Notes under the pieces: generated by a model | What the model was told of the DNA's origin: nothing | Seen by the model: the letters and a program-made list of their open reading frames with translations, nothing else | Database searches by the model: none | NCBI RefSeq assembly: GCF_004916975.1 | Contig: NZ_STGQ01000002.1 | Span: 1,373,697 to 1,437,696 of the forward strand | Length of the DNA: 64,000 bases | Direction: 5' to 3' | DNA from: Paenibacillus dokdonensis | GTDB taxonomy: Bacteria; Bacillota; Bacilli; Paenibacillales; Paenibacillaceae | Part shown: piece after piece, positions 54,154 through 62,577 of the stretch | Layout: each line of letters opens with the position of its first letter | How positions within the stretch are numbered: position 1 is the first letter of the stretch | Program-made: the position numbers and the translations under genes

Positions 54154-54359
54154 CATACTCCACCCTTTCTTTTAACCGATGGTTAATTATTAAAGATAGT
54201 ATACAGGATTATCCCCTGCGTCAAGCAAAAGATGTGCCCTTCATGTGGAACGCTGAGGGAGGAAAGATTGTTTCCTAATCCTAGAACCAGGGTAAACAAA
54301 GGGTAACGAGCAAAGACGAAGGCTAGAAGGTAAGCCATCACGGGAGGGAGAGAGGCAGC

Positions 54360-54668
54360 ATGCGTGCAGATATGCAAAACTTATTTATGGGAATCCATAT
54401 GCTTTACCATGCCCACACAAAGGACTTGACTGTGAGGGATATGGAGCCGGAACTGGAGCGTCACGGATACAAGGTTGGTGAGCGTGAAGTGAAAAAGGAG
54501 CTTGAGCACCTGACTGAACTGAATTTCCTGACCGCGCACGGTGATGAATACAGCCTGACGGGAACCGGGATTGAGGAGTTCAAGGATATCCAGGTCATGC
54601 TGAAGGAGCTGTGCGGTGAGGTACTGGAACCCGTGAAGCAAAGTGAGAAAGAAAGAACGGAAGCCTAA
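54360..54668 (+). CDS. Small winged-helix-like hypothetical protein
   Basis: 102 residues, GGGAGGGAGAG before the ATG. Pattern of helices and a closing beta wing (VREVKKELEHLTELNFLTA-like core, then YSLTGTGIEEF) suggests a winged helix without a clear family name. It lies 45 bp before the next gene in the same direction; both may be one operon. Confidence 0.55.
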   Translation: MRADMQNLFMGIHMLYHAHTKDLTVRDMEPELERHGYKVGEREVKKELEHLTELNFLTAHGDEYSLTGTGIEEFKDIQVMLKELCGEVLEPVKQSEKERTEA

Positions 54669-54713
54669 GCCTATACGGCATGTCATTTGACATCTCAGAA
54701 GGAGCGTAAAGTT

Positions 54714-55190
54714 ATGATAAAAAGGATAGTAATGACGGGTTTGATTGCAAACATAAGTCTTATTCCGCAGGCGTTTGCTTCCGGTACTGCGGTGTCAGGA
54801 GCCAAACAAGCGGCACATGGAACCTGGTACTGGCTTGTGTACAGCGCTGCGATTCTTTTGTTCGGCTTTGCCATTTATGTCATGTCAGGGGCGCGAATGA
54901 AGCGGCGGGTGAACATGTTGAGGGTTGCCCTCCAGACAGAACTCGATATGGTTAATAGCCTCTTGTCCGAGAAGTATTCGTCGGATTTGACAGAACCAAG
55001 AGCAGGACATCTACAGGAAAGCCGTATCCAGCAGTTGAATCAGCTGAAGTCTAGGCTTATGGCGGATCTTAAAGAGCTGAATCGCAATAACGTATCCGTA
55101 TTTAATCTGGTAGCCCTAAGCAGCATCGCCAAACGTTTCACTGCAGAGAAAAGATCGATCCGGGCGCAGCTTCAGACGCAGAATGGATGA
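54714..55190 (+). CDS. Hypothetical membrane protein, 158 aa
   Basis: ATG at 54714 with GAAGGAGCG upstream. Residues 1-22 look like a signal peptide ending in QAFASG. A membrane helix follows near 38-60, then a cytoplasmic helical part rich in Leu, Arg and Gln. Family not recognised. Followed by a terminator. Confidence 0.55.
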   Translation: MIKRIVMTGLIANISLIPQAFASGTAVSGAKQAAHGTWYWLVYSAAILLFGFAIYVMSGARMKRRVNMLRVALQTELDMVNSLLSEKYSSDLTEPRAGHLQESRIQQLNQLKSRLMADLKELNRNNVSVFNLVALSSIAKRFTAEKRSIRAQLQTQNG

Positions 55191-55223
55191 GCGCCGTAAT
55201 CCGATTCATAATCGTATACAATG

Positions 55224-55275
55224 AATAACCCCCTTGGAAAGCTGAAAGAAGCTTCTGCCCAGGGGGTTATTTTTC
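55224..55275. terminator. Bidirectional terminator between convergent genes
   Basis: AATAACCCCCT pairs with AGGGGGTTATT with an inner AAGC / GCTT stem; T-rich on the plus strand (TTTTTC). Confidence 0.85.
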
Positions 55276-55297
55276 TTGAGCGAATATATCTGGACTA

Positions 55298-56320
55298 CTA
55301 AGTATTTGGCGCTTCCGTCAGGCTGAGACCGACAAACTCTGCCTCTTCCTGCCATAACGGCTCGGGAATAGGCTCAATCGAATTTACAGGGCTGCTCCGG
55401 CAAGAAAGAGCTTCTCGCACAAACTCCTTTACGGATTGCTTATACAGACCAGGATTGGTGTCAATGGCAAAGCCGTGGGCTGCCCCTTCGATCAATAGCA
55501 GCTGCTTGAGACCGGATTTGGCCTCGTATAGATCCTCACTCATTTCTGGAGGGATATAATGATCCCCCGTGCCGTGTATGAACATAGCAGGAATGCTGCT
55601 GCCTTTTACAGAGCGGATGGGACTCACCTGTTCAAGCATAAAGCCTGCTTTCCTGCGCATTTTTGCATTTACTAATGGAAGGAAAAGACTTGCCGGAAGA
55701 TGGTTCAGCCGCTGCATCTGATGATGCATGAGGCGTGTCAGATCCGAATAAGGACAATCAGCTATAACAAATTTAACCACGGGATCAGGGAGTGACAAAT
55801 ATTCCAGTATGGTACCACCGCCAAGGGAAACCCCATGCAGCCCGATAATGCAGTTATCGCCGTAGGTACTGGTTATAAATCCGAGCCATGCTGCTACATC
55901 ATGCTTTTCATGATAGCCGTAAGTCGTGTATTTGCCTTCGCTTTTCCCATGACGGCGCTGATCAATCAGCAGCAGATTGAAGCCTTCCTCAAGGAACATT
56001 TCCATGAAGGGGATCGATGCGGGCAGAGAAGTGGTATATCCATGCACGAGGATCATCCATTTTGCCGATGTCTGTTCAGCATTGACCACAACCCCGTTCA
56101 GACGAAGAGCATCATGGCTCGTGATATGCACTTCTTCTTTCGGCAGCGGATCATAGAATTCCCGAAGACGGGCTCCTGCCCGTTCCAGCGCCTCAAAGGT
56201 CTGCTGGTGGTTTAAGCCCTTCATTTGCGTTATTTGTACGAAAGCGTATTGGGCAATACCTGCGGCGGCAAGCGCGGCAGCCGCTACAATAAGGACGGGA
56301 ATCCACCATTCCATTTCCAT
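55298..56320 (-). CDS. Alpha/beta hydrolase with N-terminal membrane anchor
   Basis: 340 residues. A membrane helix at 5-25, then a hydrolase domain with the oxyanion HG region (ILVHGYTTSLP), the nucleophile elbow GLHGVSLGGG near residue 160, a probable acid in HGTGDHYIPP and the catalytic His in GAAHGFAID. BAAT/acetyl-esterase-like proteins of this kind act on the cell surface or at the membrane. Substrate unknown. Confidence 0.88.
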   Translation of the reverse strand: MEMEWWIPVLIVAAAALAAAGIAQYAFVQITQMKGLNHQQTFEALERAGARLREFYDPLPKEEVHITSHDALRLNGVVVNAEQTSAKWMILVHGYTTSLPASIPFMEMFLEEGFNLLLIDQRRHGKSEGKYTTYGYHEKHDVAAWLGFITSTYGDNCIIGLHGVSLGGGTILEYLSLPDPVVKFVIADCPYSDLTRLMHHQMQRLNHLPASLFLPLVNAKMRRKAGFMLEQVSPIRSVKGSSIPAMFIHGTGDHYIPPEMSEDLYEAKSGLKQLLLIEGAAHGFAIDTNPGLYKQSVKEFVREALSCRSSPVNSIEPIPEPLWQEEAEFVGLSLTEAPNT

Positions 56321-56609
56321 TCAACCCCCAAGCTGATGCAAATTCAATAGCGTTTAGTATATACAGGAATATCCAGATTTAACCGCCATTCTTGCATCTT
56401 GATTCGAATGTTTGAATAAATTCTGACGAATGCGGAAGAGGCACCCAAAGCGGGTGAGAACCACCCCTATTGTATAGCCTTTCAAAGAGTAAGATGCTAG
56501 AATAAAGTAGAAGAGAAGTGCTTTGTCACTGACCATAGAGAAAGAACTAAAGAGATTATGCCAAGGTGCCTCAAGCTTTAGTTCGAAGAAAGGAGAGGGC
56601 TCGCAATCT

Positions 56610-57335
56610 ATGAAAACGAAGAAAAAGCCGGTGAATAAGGCGGCTCAGATGAAGGCTCAGCGGGAACAGCAGGAAAAGCGCATGAAGAGGGTCATTTGGA
56701 TCACGGCTGCATGCATTGTGGTACTTGTTGTGCTGCTGCTGGTTATTAAGCCCAATTCGGCCAAGGGAGACTTTGACTACAGCGCGCTTCCTGTGATGGG
56801 TAATCCGGACGCACCGGTCAAAATTGTGGAGATGGGCGATTACAAATGTCCAAGCTGCCAGTACTTTACACAGGAAATTTCTCCGCAGCTGCAGAAGGAT
56901 TACATTGATACGGGGAAGGTTGCCCTGTATTTCATGAATTATCTCATTATCAGTCCGGACGCGGATTCCAATACCGCTGCTCTGGCTGCGCAGTCCGTGT
57001 TCCATCAGAACAAGGATGAATTCTGGAAATATTATGATGCGATCTACAAAAATCAGGGTGATGAGAGCACCGAGTGGGCAACACCGGATTTCCTGGTCAA
57101 TCTCGCCAAAACTGAAAATATCAACGTCGATTATGACAAGCTTCGCAAGGATATCGATGAAGGAACCTATCAAAAAGAAGTCGACAGCCACAACGAAACA
57201 GCGAAAAACTTGCATGTCATGAGCACGCCGACCCTGTTCGTTAATGGGGAGAAGGCTCCTGATAAGGCCTCCATGGACTACACCGAGTTGAAGCCGTATA
57301 TTGAGAAAAAATTGGCTGATCAAAATACAAAGTAA
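56610..57335 (+). CDS. bdbD: DsbA-like thiol-disulfide oxidoreductase (BdbD)
   Basis: 241 residues from the ATG at 56610; the frame is open to 56523 but that extension lacks the basic tail-plus-anchor layout. Lys/Gln-rich start, a membrane helix near 29-50, then a thioredoxin fold with the active site GDYKCPSCQYF (CPSC) and the cis-Pro loop MSTPTLFVNG. It puts disulfides into exported proteins and is reoxidised by its partner, encoded 42 bp downstream. Confidence 0.93.
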   Translation: MKTKKKPVNKAAQMKAQREQQEKRMKRVIWITAACIVVLVVLLLVIKPNSAKGDFDYSALPVMGNPDAPVKIVEMGDYKCPSCQYFTQEISPQLQKDYIDTGKVALYFMNYLIISPDADSNTAALAAQSVFHQNKDEFWKYYDAIYKNQGDESTEWATPDFLVNLAKTENINVDYDKLRKDIDEGTYQKEVDSHNETAKNLHVMSTPTLFVNGEKAPDKASMDYTELKPYIEKKLADQNTK

Positions 57336-57377
57336 AGATGTAAGGATAAGATCCTGAATAAAAAGGAGTTTTAAGCG

Positions 57378-57827
57378 ATGGAAGGCAATCGTTTCTTGGC
57401 GTCTATTCGCCCGTATGCCCTATACATGGCATGGATTGTATCCATCGTGGCTGTGGGCGGAAGCTTGTACTTAAGCGAAATCATGCATTATGAGCCCTGC
57501 AAGCTGTGCTGGCTTCAGCGGATTTTTATGTACCCGCAGGTTATCCTGCTGGGGATCGCAAGCTACAAGAACGACCGAAAAATCATTCCCTACGCCATGA
57601 CACTCAGTATTATTGGGGGCTTCATCTCCATTTACCATTATGCGGAGCAGAAAATACCGGCTCTTGCCAAGGCTCTTCCGTGTACGGTTGGCATACCATG
57701 CGACTTTGATTACCTGAATTGGTTCGGATTCATTACGATCCCGCTTTTGGCACTGATTGCTTTCATACTTATTGTTTGTCTGCTTATCGCCGGACGCGAA
57801 ACACCGGAAGAAGTTCAAGAAGCATAA
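57378..57827 (+). CDS. bdbC: DsbB-like quinone-linked disulfide oxidoreductase (BdbC)
   Basis: 149 residues, four helices. The two cysteine pairs are CKLCWLQR near residue 39 and LPCTVGIPC near residue 100. It reoxidises BdbD and passes the electrons to quinone in the membrane. Same operon as bdbD. Confidence 0.95.
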   Translation: MEGNRFLASIRPYALYMAWIVSIVAVGGSLYLSEIMHYEPCKLCWLQRIFMYPQVILLGIASYKNDRKIIPYAMTLSIIGGFISIYHYAEQKIPALAKALPCTVGIPCDFDYLNWFGFITIPLLALIAFILIVCLLIAGRETPEEVQEA

Positions 57828-57835
57828 TGTTCTTT

Positions 57836-57893
57836 AAAGCGCTTGTCCCAGTACATGCCAAGCTTACGGCTGGATGGGACAAGCGCTTTTTTC
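57836..57893 (+). terminator. Intrinsic terminator of the bdbDC operon
   Basis: AAAGCGCTTGTCCCA pairs with TGGGACAAGCGCTTT, followed by T-rich tail, 9 bp after the stop. Confidence 0.92.
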
Positions 57894-57983
57894 ATGAGTT
57901 ATCGGAAGCGGCTTGATCATAGGATGCACCTGGGTGTACATTGAATGTAATTTTGTTTGGTTAGAAGAGGAGGAGTGAACATC

Positions 57984-58556
57984 ATGCCGTACAAATGCGG
58001 AGGAGAGATTCCGAGGCTTGCGGGAGACCGCGTTAAGCTGCGCCCGCTAGCTTTGAATGATGCGTTGCTCATGTTCGAATGCTGGTCTGACCCTGAAGTG
58101 CGCCTCTATTCGGATCTTCCCGAGATGCAGGATGCGGCCGCGGCAGCTGAAATGATCCGGATTCTCAATGGTCTGTCCCTGACCGAAGAGGGGCTCAGAT
58201 GGGGCATTGAAGCGGAGGACGGCACGCTGATCGGCAGCTGTGGCATGAACTGGTGGCAGTTGGAGGGAGCTTACCGTGGGGAGATTGGCTGCGAACTGGC
58301 TCGGCCATACTGGGGAAAGGGATATATGCGCGAAGCGGTGAAGGTTGTGCTTGGTTATTCTTTTGATATGATGGGGCTAAACCGTCTTGAAGCGCTGACC
58401 GATCCCCGCAATGTACGTGCCGGCCGTCTCTTTGAATCCCTCGGTTTTAAGCTGGAAGGAATGCTGAGACAATATCGGCATACGGACAGCGGTTTCGTGG
58501 ATGCCAACCTCCATGCGCTGCTGCGTGATGAATGGGAAGCTTCTGACAGATCATGA
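57984..58556 (+). CDS. GNAT N-acetyltransferase (RimJ/RimL-like)
   Basis: 190 residues from the ATG at 57984 (AGGAGGAG upstream). The acetyl-CoA pyrophosphate loop is ELARPYWGKGYMREAVK near residue 107, and the typical ending RNVRAGRLFESLGFKLEGMLR follows. It transfers an acetyl group to an amine, possibly a protein N-terminus or a small molecule. Single gene. Confidence 0.9.
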   Translation: MPYKCGGEIPRLAGDRVKLRPLALNDALLMFECWSDPEVRLYSDLPEMQDAAAAAEMIRILNGLSLTEEGLRWGIEAEDGTLIGSCGMNWWQLEGAYRGEIGCELARPYWGKGYMREAVKVVLGYSFDMMGLNRLEALTDPRNVRAGRLFESLGFKLEGMLRQYRHTDSGFVDANLHALLRDEWEASDRS

Positions 58557-59067
58557 TCATTGCCTATCAACAAGGAACATCACAACCGCATCGCACAGAC
58601 CCTTTAGTATGAATATCAGTTGACGACGGTTATAACTTGAGGATGCAAAATAACAGGGAGAGCTTTAGCAGACATAAAAGAGCAGCTCGGCTGCATTTTT
58701 ATGCGTAAAGGCTTATCCTTTTTTTTATGTTTAGGAGTTGACATGAGATGGAAACCTCATCACAATCTAAGAGACGTACATTATACGCATAGGTATCTAT
58801 TAATTGTTCGAATCTATCATATTATTACGATGACGAGCGGGAATCGGTGCTGCAACGGCCGGAGCATCAATTTGTTGCCCGTACGGTGTTGGATGAGTTG
58901 GTGTATGGTCCCGGTCGGAAGGATGATCGCGTTAAAGTGCTGGATTCCCGGGAGCGCGAAGCAGCCAAAGTCCTGCAGCTCTTCCGCGAGAAGATTGCGG
59001 ACGGCTCGGTTGTACTGAAGATCACGCATGATCCCGCCTCGTCATTCAAGAAAGGAATCAAATATTT
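58557..59067 (+). other. 511-bp region with a headless reading frame
   Basis: A weak hairpin terminator at 58676-58701 (GCAGC / GCTGC, then TTTTT) closes the GNAT gene. From 58793 a frame is open without any ATG and reads YDDERESVLQRPEHQFVART and later DSREREAAKVLQLFREK, ending at 59071 where it overlaps the GTG start of the MFS gene by 4 bases. The only start candidate is GTG 58847 without a ribosome site. It looks like the tail of a gene that lost its 5' end. Confidence 0.4.
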
Positions 59068-59071
59068 GTGA
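58847..59071 (+). pseudogene. Probable 5'-truncated gene, function unknown
   Basis: 74 residues from GTG 58847 or up to 92 if counted from 58793. Charged, helical and plausible as protein, ending KKGIKYL. Stop overlaps the start of the MFS pump gene (GTGA), as in a normal coupled operon, so the intact ancestor probably preceded the pump. Family not recognised. Confidence 0.4.
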
Positions 59072-60582
59072 ATCCTGGTGTTAACCATCCGCAGCGCAAG
59101 TTTATTCTGATCGGAATCTTGGTTTCAACCTTCCTGTCGGCTATCGAAGGAACGGTGACGGGTCCGGCTGGACCCGCGATTATCAGCAGCTTTGGAGGCA
59201 TGAAGCTGCTGAGCTGGATTTTTACGGCATTTTTGCTAACCATGGCTGTTTCGACCCCGGTTTTCGGGAAAATCAGCGATTTATACGGCCGCAAGCCAGT
59301 ATTTCAGATCGGTTCGCTGCTGTTCGTGATTGGATCGCTGCTATGCAGCTTTTCGCAGAACATGGAGCAGTTAATTATATTCCGGGCCATTCAGGGGATT
59401 GGCGCCGGTGCCATCGTGCCGGTGACCTTTACGATCATAGGGGATGTGTACCGTATTGAGGAACGTGCCAAAATCCAGGGCATGATCAGCTCGGTATGGG
59501 GGATTTCCTCTCTGATCGGTCCGCTGGTCGGCGGTTATTTTGTTGATTATCTCAACTGGCGCTGGATTTTCGGCTTTAATGTTCCGTTTGGCTTCATCTC
59601 CATGTGGCTGATTGCCCGGTATTTTCATGAAAGCCGTGAGAAACGGGAGAAAACACAAATTGATGTGGCCGGAGCGGCGACATTCACGATTGGTATGACG
59701 GCACTGCTGTTTGCCCTGGCAACAGGCGGACAATATTTCAGCTGGAGCTCACCGCTGCTGATCAGCTGCTTCGTTCTGGCGGCCGTGCTTTTGGTTGCCT
59801 TTATCTTCATCGAGAACCGTGCTGCTGAGCCGATGCTGCCTCTGAAACTATTTCGCATCCGCGACATCTCGGTGTCGACAGTGGCAAGCATTCTGACCAG
59901 CGCTCTGCTGATCGGTCTGACCACGTATACACCGCTTTGGATTCAGGGAGTCATGGGCAAAAATGCGACAATGTCCGGCCTGACGATGGCACCGATGTCG
60001 ATCGGATGGCTGTTCGGCTCCGTGTTCGGAAGCCGGCTTATCCTGACTGCGGGTTCACGTAAGACCACCGTAATCGGACTTGCCGGCATTGTGATCGGCG
60101 CTGCCGGGCTCGCCTTTATTACGGGTTCGACACCGCATTATATTCTGCTGATCTATACCTTTATCTACGGAGTGGGATTTGGTTATTCGACGACCGTGTT
60201 CACGATCATCGCCCAATCCTCCGTCGGGTATTCACTGAGAGGAGCTTCTACGGCACTCAATACCTTTGTGCGTTCCTTGGGCCAGACGATCGGCGTTGCC
60301 GTGTTCGGAACCTTTATCAACCTCAGCATTGCGAACCGGATTACCCGTCAGCCTGGGCTTGAGGATGTAAAGCAGGAGGAAGTGAACCAGCTGTTGACCC
60401 CGGAAGGAAGCGCCAGCATGCCGCAGGAGCTGTGGAACCAGCTGATGCAGATTCTGGAGGGAAGCATTCATTCATTATATGTGGTGATGGCAGTCATCGC
60501 GGTCATCAGCCTCATTTCTGTCTTAGCGCTGCGTAATACAGTCCCTTCGTCAGATGAAGAGGAACTGACAGAAAAGGCTTAG
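59068..60582 (+). CDS. MFS multidrug transporter, 14-helix DHA2 type
   Basis: 504 residues from a GTG inside the stop of the preceding frame. Fourteen helices. Motif A is GKISDLYGRKPVF, helix one has the AIEGTVTGPAGPAI variant, and GISSLIGPLVGGYF is motif C in helix five. It exports drugs with protons. A MarR regulator is encoded convergently just downstream and may control it. Confidence 0.92.
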   Translation: MNPGVNHPQRKFILIGILVSTFLSAIEGTVTGPAGPAIISSFGGMKLLSWIFTAFLLTMAVSTPVFGKISDLYGRKPVFQIGSLLFVIGSLLCSFSQNMEQLIIFRAIQGIGAGAIVPVTFTIIGDVYRIEERAKIQGMISSVWGISSLIGPLVGGYFVDYLNWRWIFGFNVPFGFISMWLIARYFHESREKREKTQIDVAGAATFTIGMTALLFALATGGQYFSWSSPLLISCFVLAAVLLVAFIFIENRAAEPMLPLKLFRIRDISVSTVASILTSALLIGLTTYTPLWIQGVMGKNATMSGLTMAPMSIGWLFGSVFGSRLILTAGSRKTTVIGLAGIVIGAAGLAFITGSTPHYILLIYTFIYGVGFGYSTTVFTIIAQSSVGYSLRGASTALNTFVRSLGQTIGVAVFGTFINLSIANRITRQPGLEDVKQEEVNQLLTPEGSASMPQELWNQLMQILEGSIHSLYVVMAVIAVISLISVLALRNTVPSSDEEELTEKA

Positions 60583-60606
60583 CCCGCAACAGCGGGATTT
60601 TGAATT

Positions 60607-60650
60607 AAAAGGACACCCCGGTTTTCGATAACCGTGAGGGTGTCCTTTTT
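60607..60650. terminator. Bidirectional terminator between MFS and MarR genes
   Basis: AAAAGGACACCC pairs with GGGTGTCCTTTT; inner CGGTT / AACCG stem; T-rich on both strands. Confidence 0.92.
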
Positions 60651-60666
60651 GTTGTTGCAAAAATAT

Positions 60667-61134
60667 TCACTTCCGCAGTGAAGGCGTCAGCCTTTCCGCC
60701 TGCATCCCCAGTTTTTTCAGCAAATCAATTAGCTGGGCCTTCTCCTCATCGCTCAAACCGCTGAAGGCATGATGAATCCGTTCGGTATATTTGGGATATA
60801 AATCGTTCATCAATGCCTCGCCGACCGGTGTCAGTTCCGCATAAATCACGCGGCGGTCGTTTGGGCAGGGGCGGCGGTGGATATATCCGCGCTCCTCAAG
60901 CCTGTCTATCACGTATGTGACATTGCCGCTCTGCAGCAGAAGCTTGGAGCCGATCTGCTGGATCGGCTGTGATCCTTTGTAATAGAGTACCTCCATGACC
61001 GCAAAGGCGGTGGGGTTAAAGCCTTCGATTTTGCTGTTGATGACGGCATGCTCGTTGATGCTTTTGAAGCTTTTGGCGAACACCCGGTACAGGTGCAGAG
61101 ACAACTGGGCATCACGTTCCTGTGCATGAATCAT
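60667..61134 (-). CDS. MarR-family transcriptional regulator
   Basis: 155 residues from the ATG at 61134, with AAAGGCGGG upstream. Winged HTH near 50-110 (SQPIQQIGSKLLLQSGNVTYVI and the wing RPCPNDRRVIYAELT). The pattern resembles MhqR/YkvE-type repressors that respond to quinones or aromatic compounds, a guess from overall likeness. No cysteine sensor is visible. Confidence 0.88.
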   Translation of the reverse strand: MIHAQERDAQLSLHLYRVFAKSFKSINEHAVINSKIEGFNPTAFAVMEVLYYKGSQPIQQIGSKLLLQSGNVTYVIDRLEERGYIHRRPCPNDRRVIYAELTPVGEALMNDLYPKYTERIHHAFSGLSDEEKAQLIDLLKKLGMQAERLTPSLRK

Positions 61135-61422
61135 GATTATTCCCGCCTTTATATTCATTTACTGCTGCCGCGTTAAGAATGTTGGATTCGTGCCGTATAT
61201 TTGAGATTGAAATTTAGAATCCCCATATTTGTATCCTTATCATAGCGCTTGGCCTATATGAAAAACATGTGATTTGTCACATTCCATCGGCTTTGAAAAA
61301 TTAAAATTTGTAGTAAATTTCATCCCGGGGGTTGAAGATTCAATCGGTCTCGGGGCGGATGGAAGAAAAGCTCATTTTTTTTACGATATAAGAAAGAAAA
61401 AGCCTGAAGGAGTGGCAAGGGA

Positions 61423-61822
61423 ATGTCGGGAAATACCGTAAGAAATAAGGAAGCTCTGATGCGTAACCGCCCGTATATGATGCTGTTGGGAGCCCAGCTG
61501 TTCACAGATTCATTGTGGCAGATCTATATCATTCTTGTCCTGAAAGGGATGATGGCGGTCTTATTTTCTCCGGCAAAAAGTGGTAAGGTGAAAGAACTGG
61601 TTCCATCCTCTCAAATGAATCAGGCTGTGTCGATCAGCTCGGGGATTGAACAAATTACGAAAATTATCGGCCCAGCTCTGGGCGGTGTGCTTGTAACGTT
61701 GATCGGAATCAAATTTTGTTTTGTAACTGCTTGCCGGACGACGCTTGATTGAACGCAAGGATGCGCGTACAACTGCATCCGTTGCTGCACGGGTACAAGG
61801 CCAGGCAGCCTCCGGGGTTTAG
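61423..61822 (+). pseudogene. Degenerate MFS transporter (internal deletion plus frameshift)
   Basis: Starts with a normal N-terminus (MSGNTVRNKEALMRNRPYMM, AAGGAG-type site). After about 40 residues it jumps to a segment typical of a later MFS_3 loop (VKELVPSSQMNQAVSISSG, then TKIIGPALGGVLVTLIG). The frame then breaks at 61752, while the +1 frame continues RRLIERKDARTT to a TAG at 61822. Helices two to five and the whole second half are missing. It was probably a macrolide-efflux-type MFS protein. Confidence 0.7.
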
Positions 61823-61872
61823 TCAAACGACGACGGAACTTATTATTTTGATCTAATGGCAGGGGTGTTGGA

Positions 61873-62577
61873 ATGGAAGCAGCACTGTTGGATGTATTTA
61901 TTGAAGAAGCGGGGTACGAGGAAGGTCATCCACGTATCCGCGATATCGCATTTCAGGTTCATGCCGGAGAACTCTTAGGGCTGATCGGCCCGAACGGAGC
62001 TGGAAAGAGCACCACGATCAAGACGCTGCTCGGACTGATGAAACATGCAAAGGCGCGTGTTTCCTTTGGTGGCAGCTCCGGAAGATATGCCTATGTTCCC
62101 GAGCAGCCGGTGTTTCATGATGATTTAACGCTATGGGAGCATATGGATCTGGCAGCAGCCGTGTATGGCTTGGATTATGAGTCCTTTGGACGGGATGCGG
62201 ACAGGCTTCTTCGCCAGTTTGGCATGGAAGAGGTTAAGAATGATCTTCCTGGCGGGTTCTCCAAGGGAATGAAGCAGAAAATGATGCTAATGCTTGGATT
62301 CTTAAGCAAACCGGATGTGTATATCGTAGACGAGCCTTTCATCGGATTGGATCCACGCGCGACTAAAGATTTTTTGAGGCTTTTGGACGAAGAGCGCAGC
62401 CGCGGCGCAGCTGTACTGATGTCAACGCATGTGCTTGACACGGCTGAAAAAATTTGCGACAGGTTCATCATGATTTCCTTTGGAAAGACGGTTGTGGAGG
62501 GAACGCTTGCGGATATCCGTGAAAGCGCCGGACTCCCCGGAGCATCACTGTTTGACTGCTTTGATTCGCTAGCATGA
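61873..62577 (+). CDS. ecsA: ABC transporter ATP-binding protein (EcsA-like)
   Basis: 234 residues. Walker A GPNGAGKST near residue 39, Q-loop replaced by YVPEQPVF, signature FSKGMKQKMM near 134 and Walker B VYIVDEPFIGLDP near 153. Sequence and coupling to an EcsB-like permease identify it as EcsA. It powers an exporter that in Bacillus affects protein secretion and intramembrane proteolysis (known for the family). Overlaps the next gene by 4 bases. Confidence 0.88.
   Translation: MEAALLDVFIEEAGYEEGHPRIRDIAFQVHAGELLGLIGPNGAGKSTTIKTLLGLMKHAKARVSFGGSSGRYAYVPEQPVFHDDLTLWEHMDLAAAVYGLDYESFGRDADRLLRQFGMEEVKNDLPGGFSKGMKQKMMLMLGFLSKPDVYIVDEPFIGLDPRATKDFLRLLDEERSRGAAVLMSTHVLDTAEKICDRFIMISFGKTVVEGTLADIRESAGLPGASLFDCFDSLA

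Noticed and set aside
56571..57323. 250-codon antisense frame over bdbD
   Set aside because: Covers a certain DsbA-type gene; reads as a mirror of its codons.
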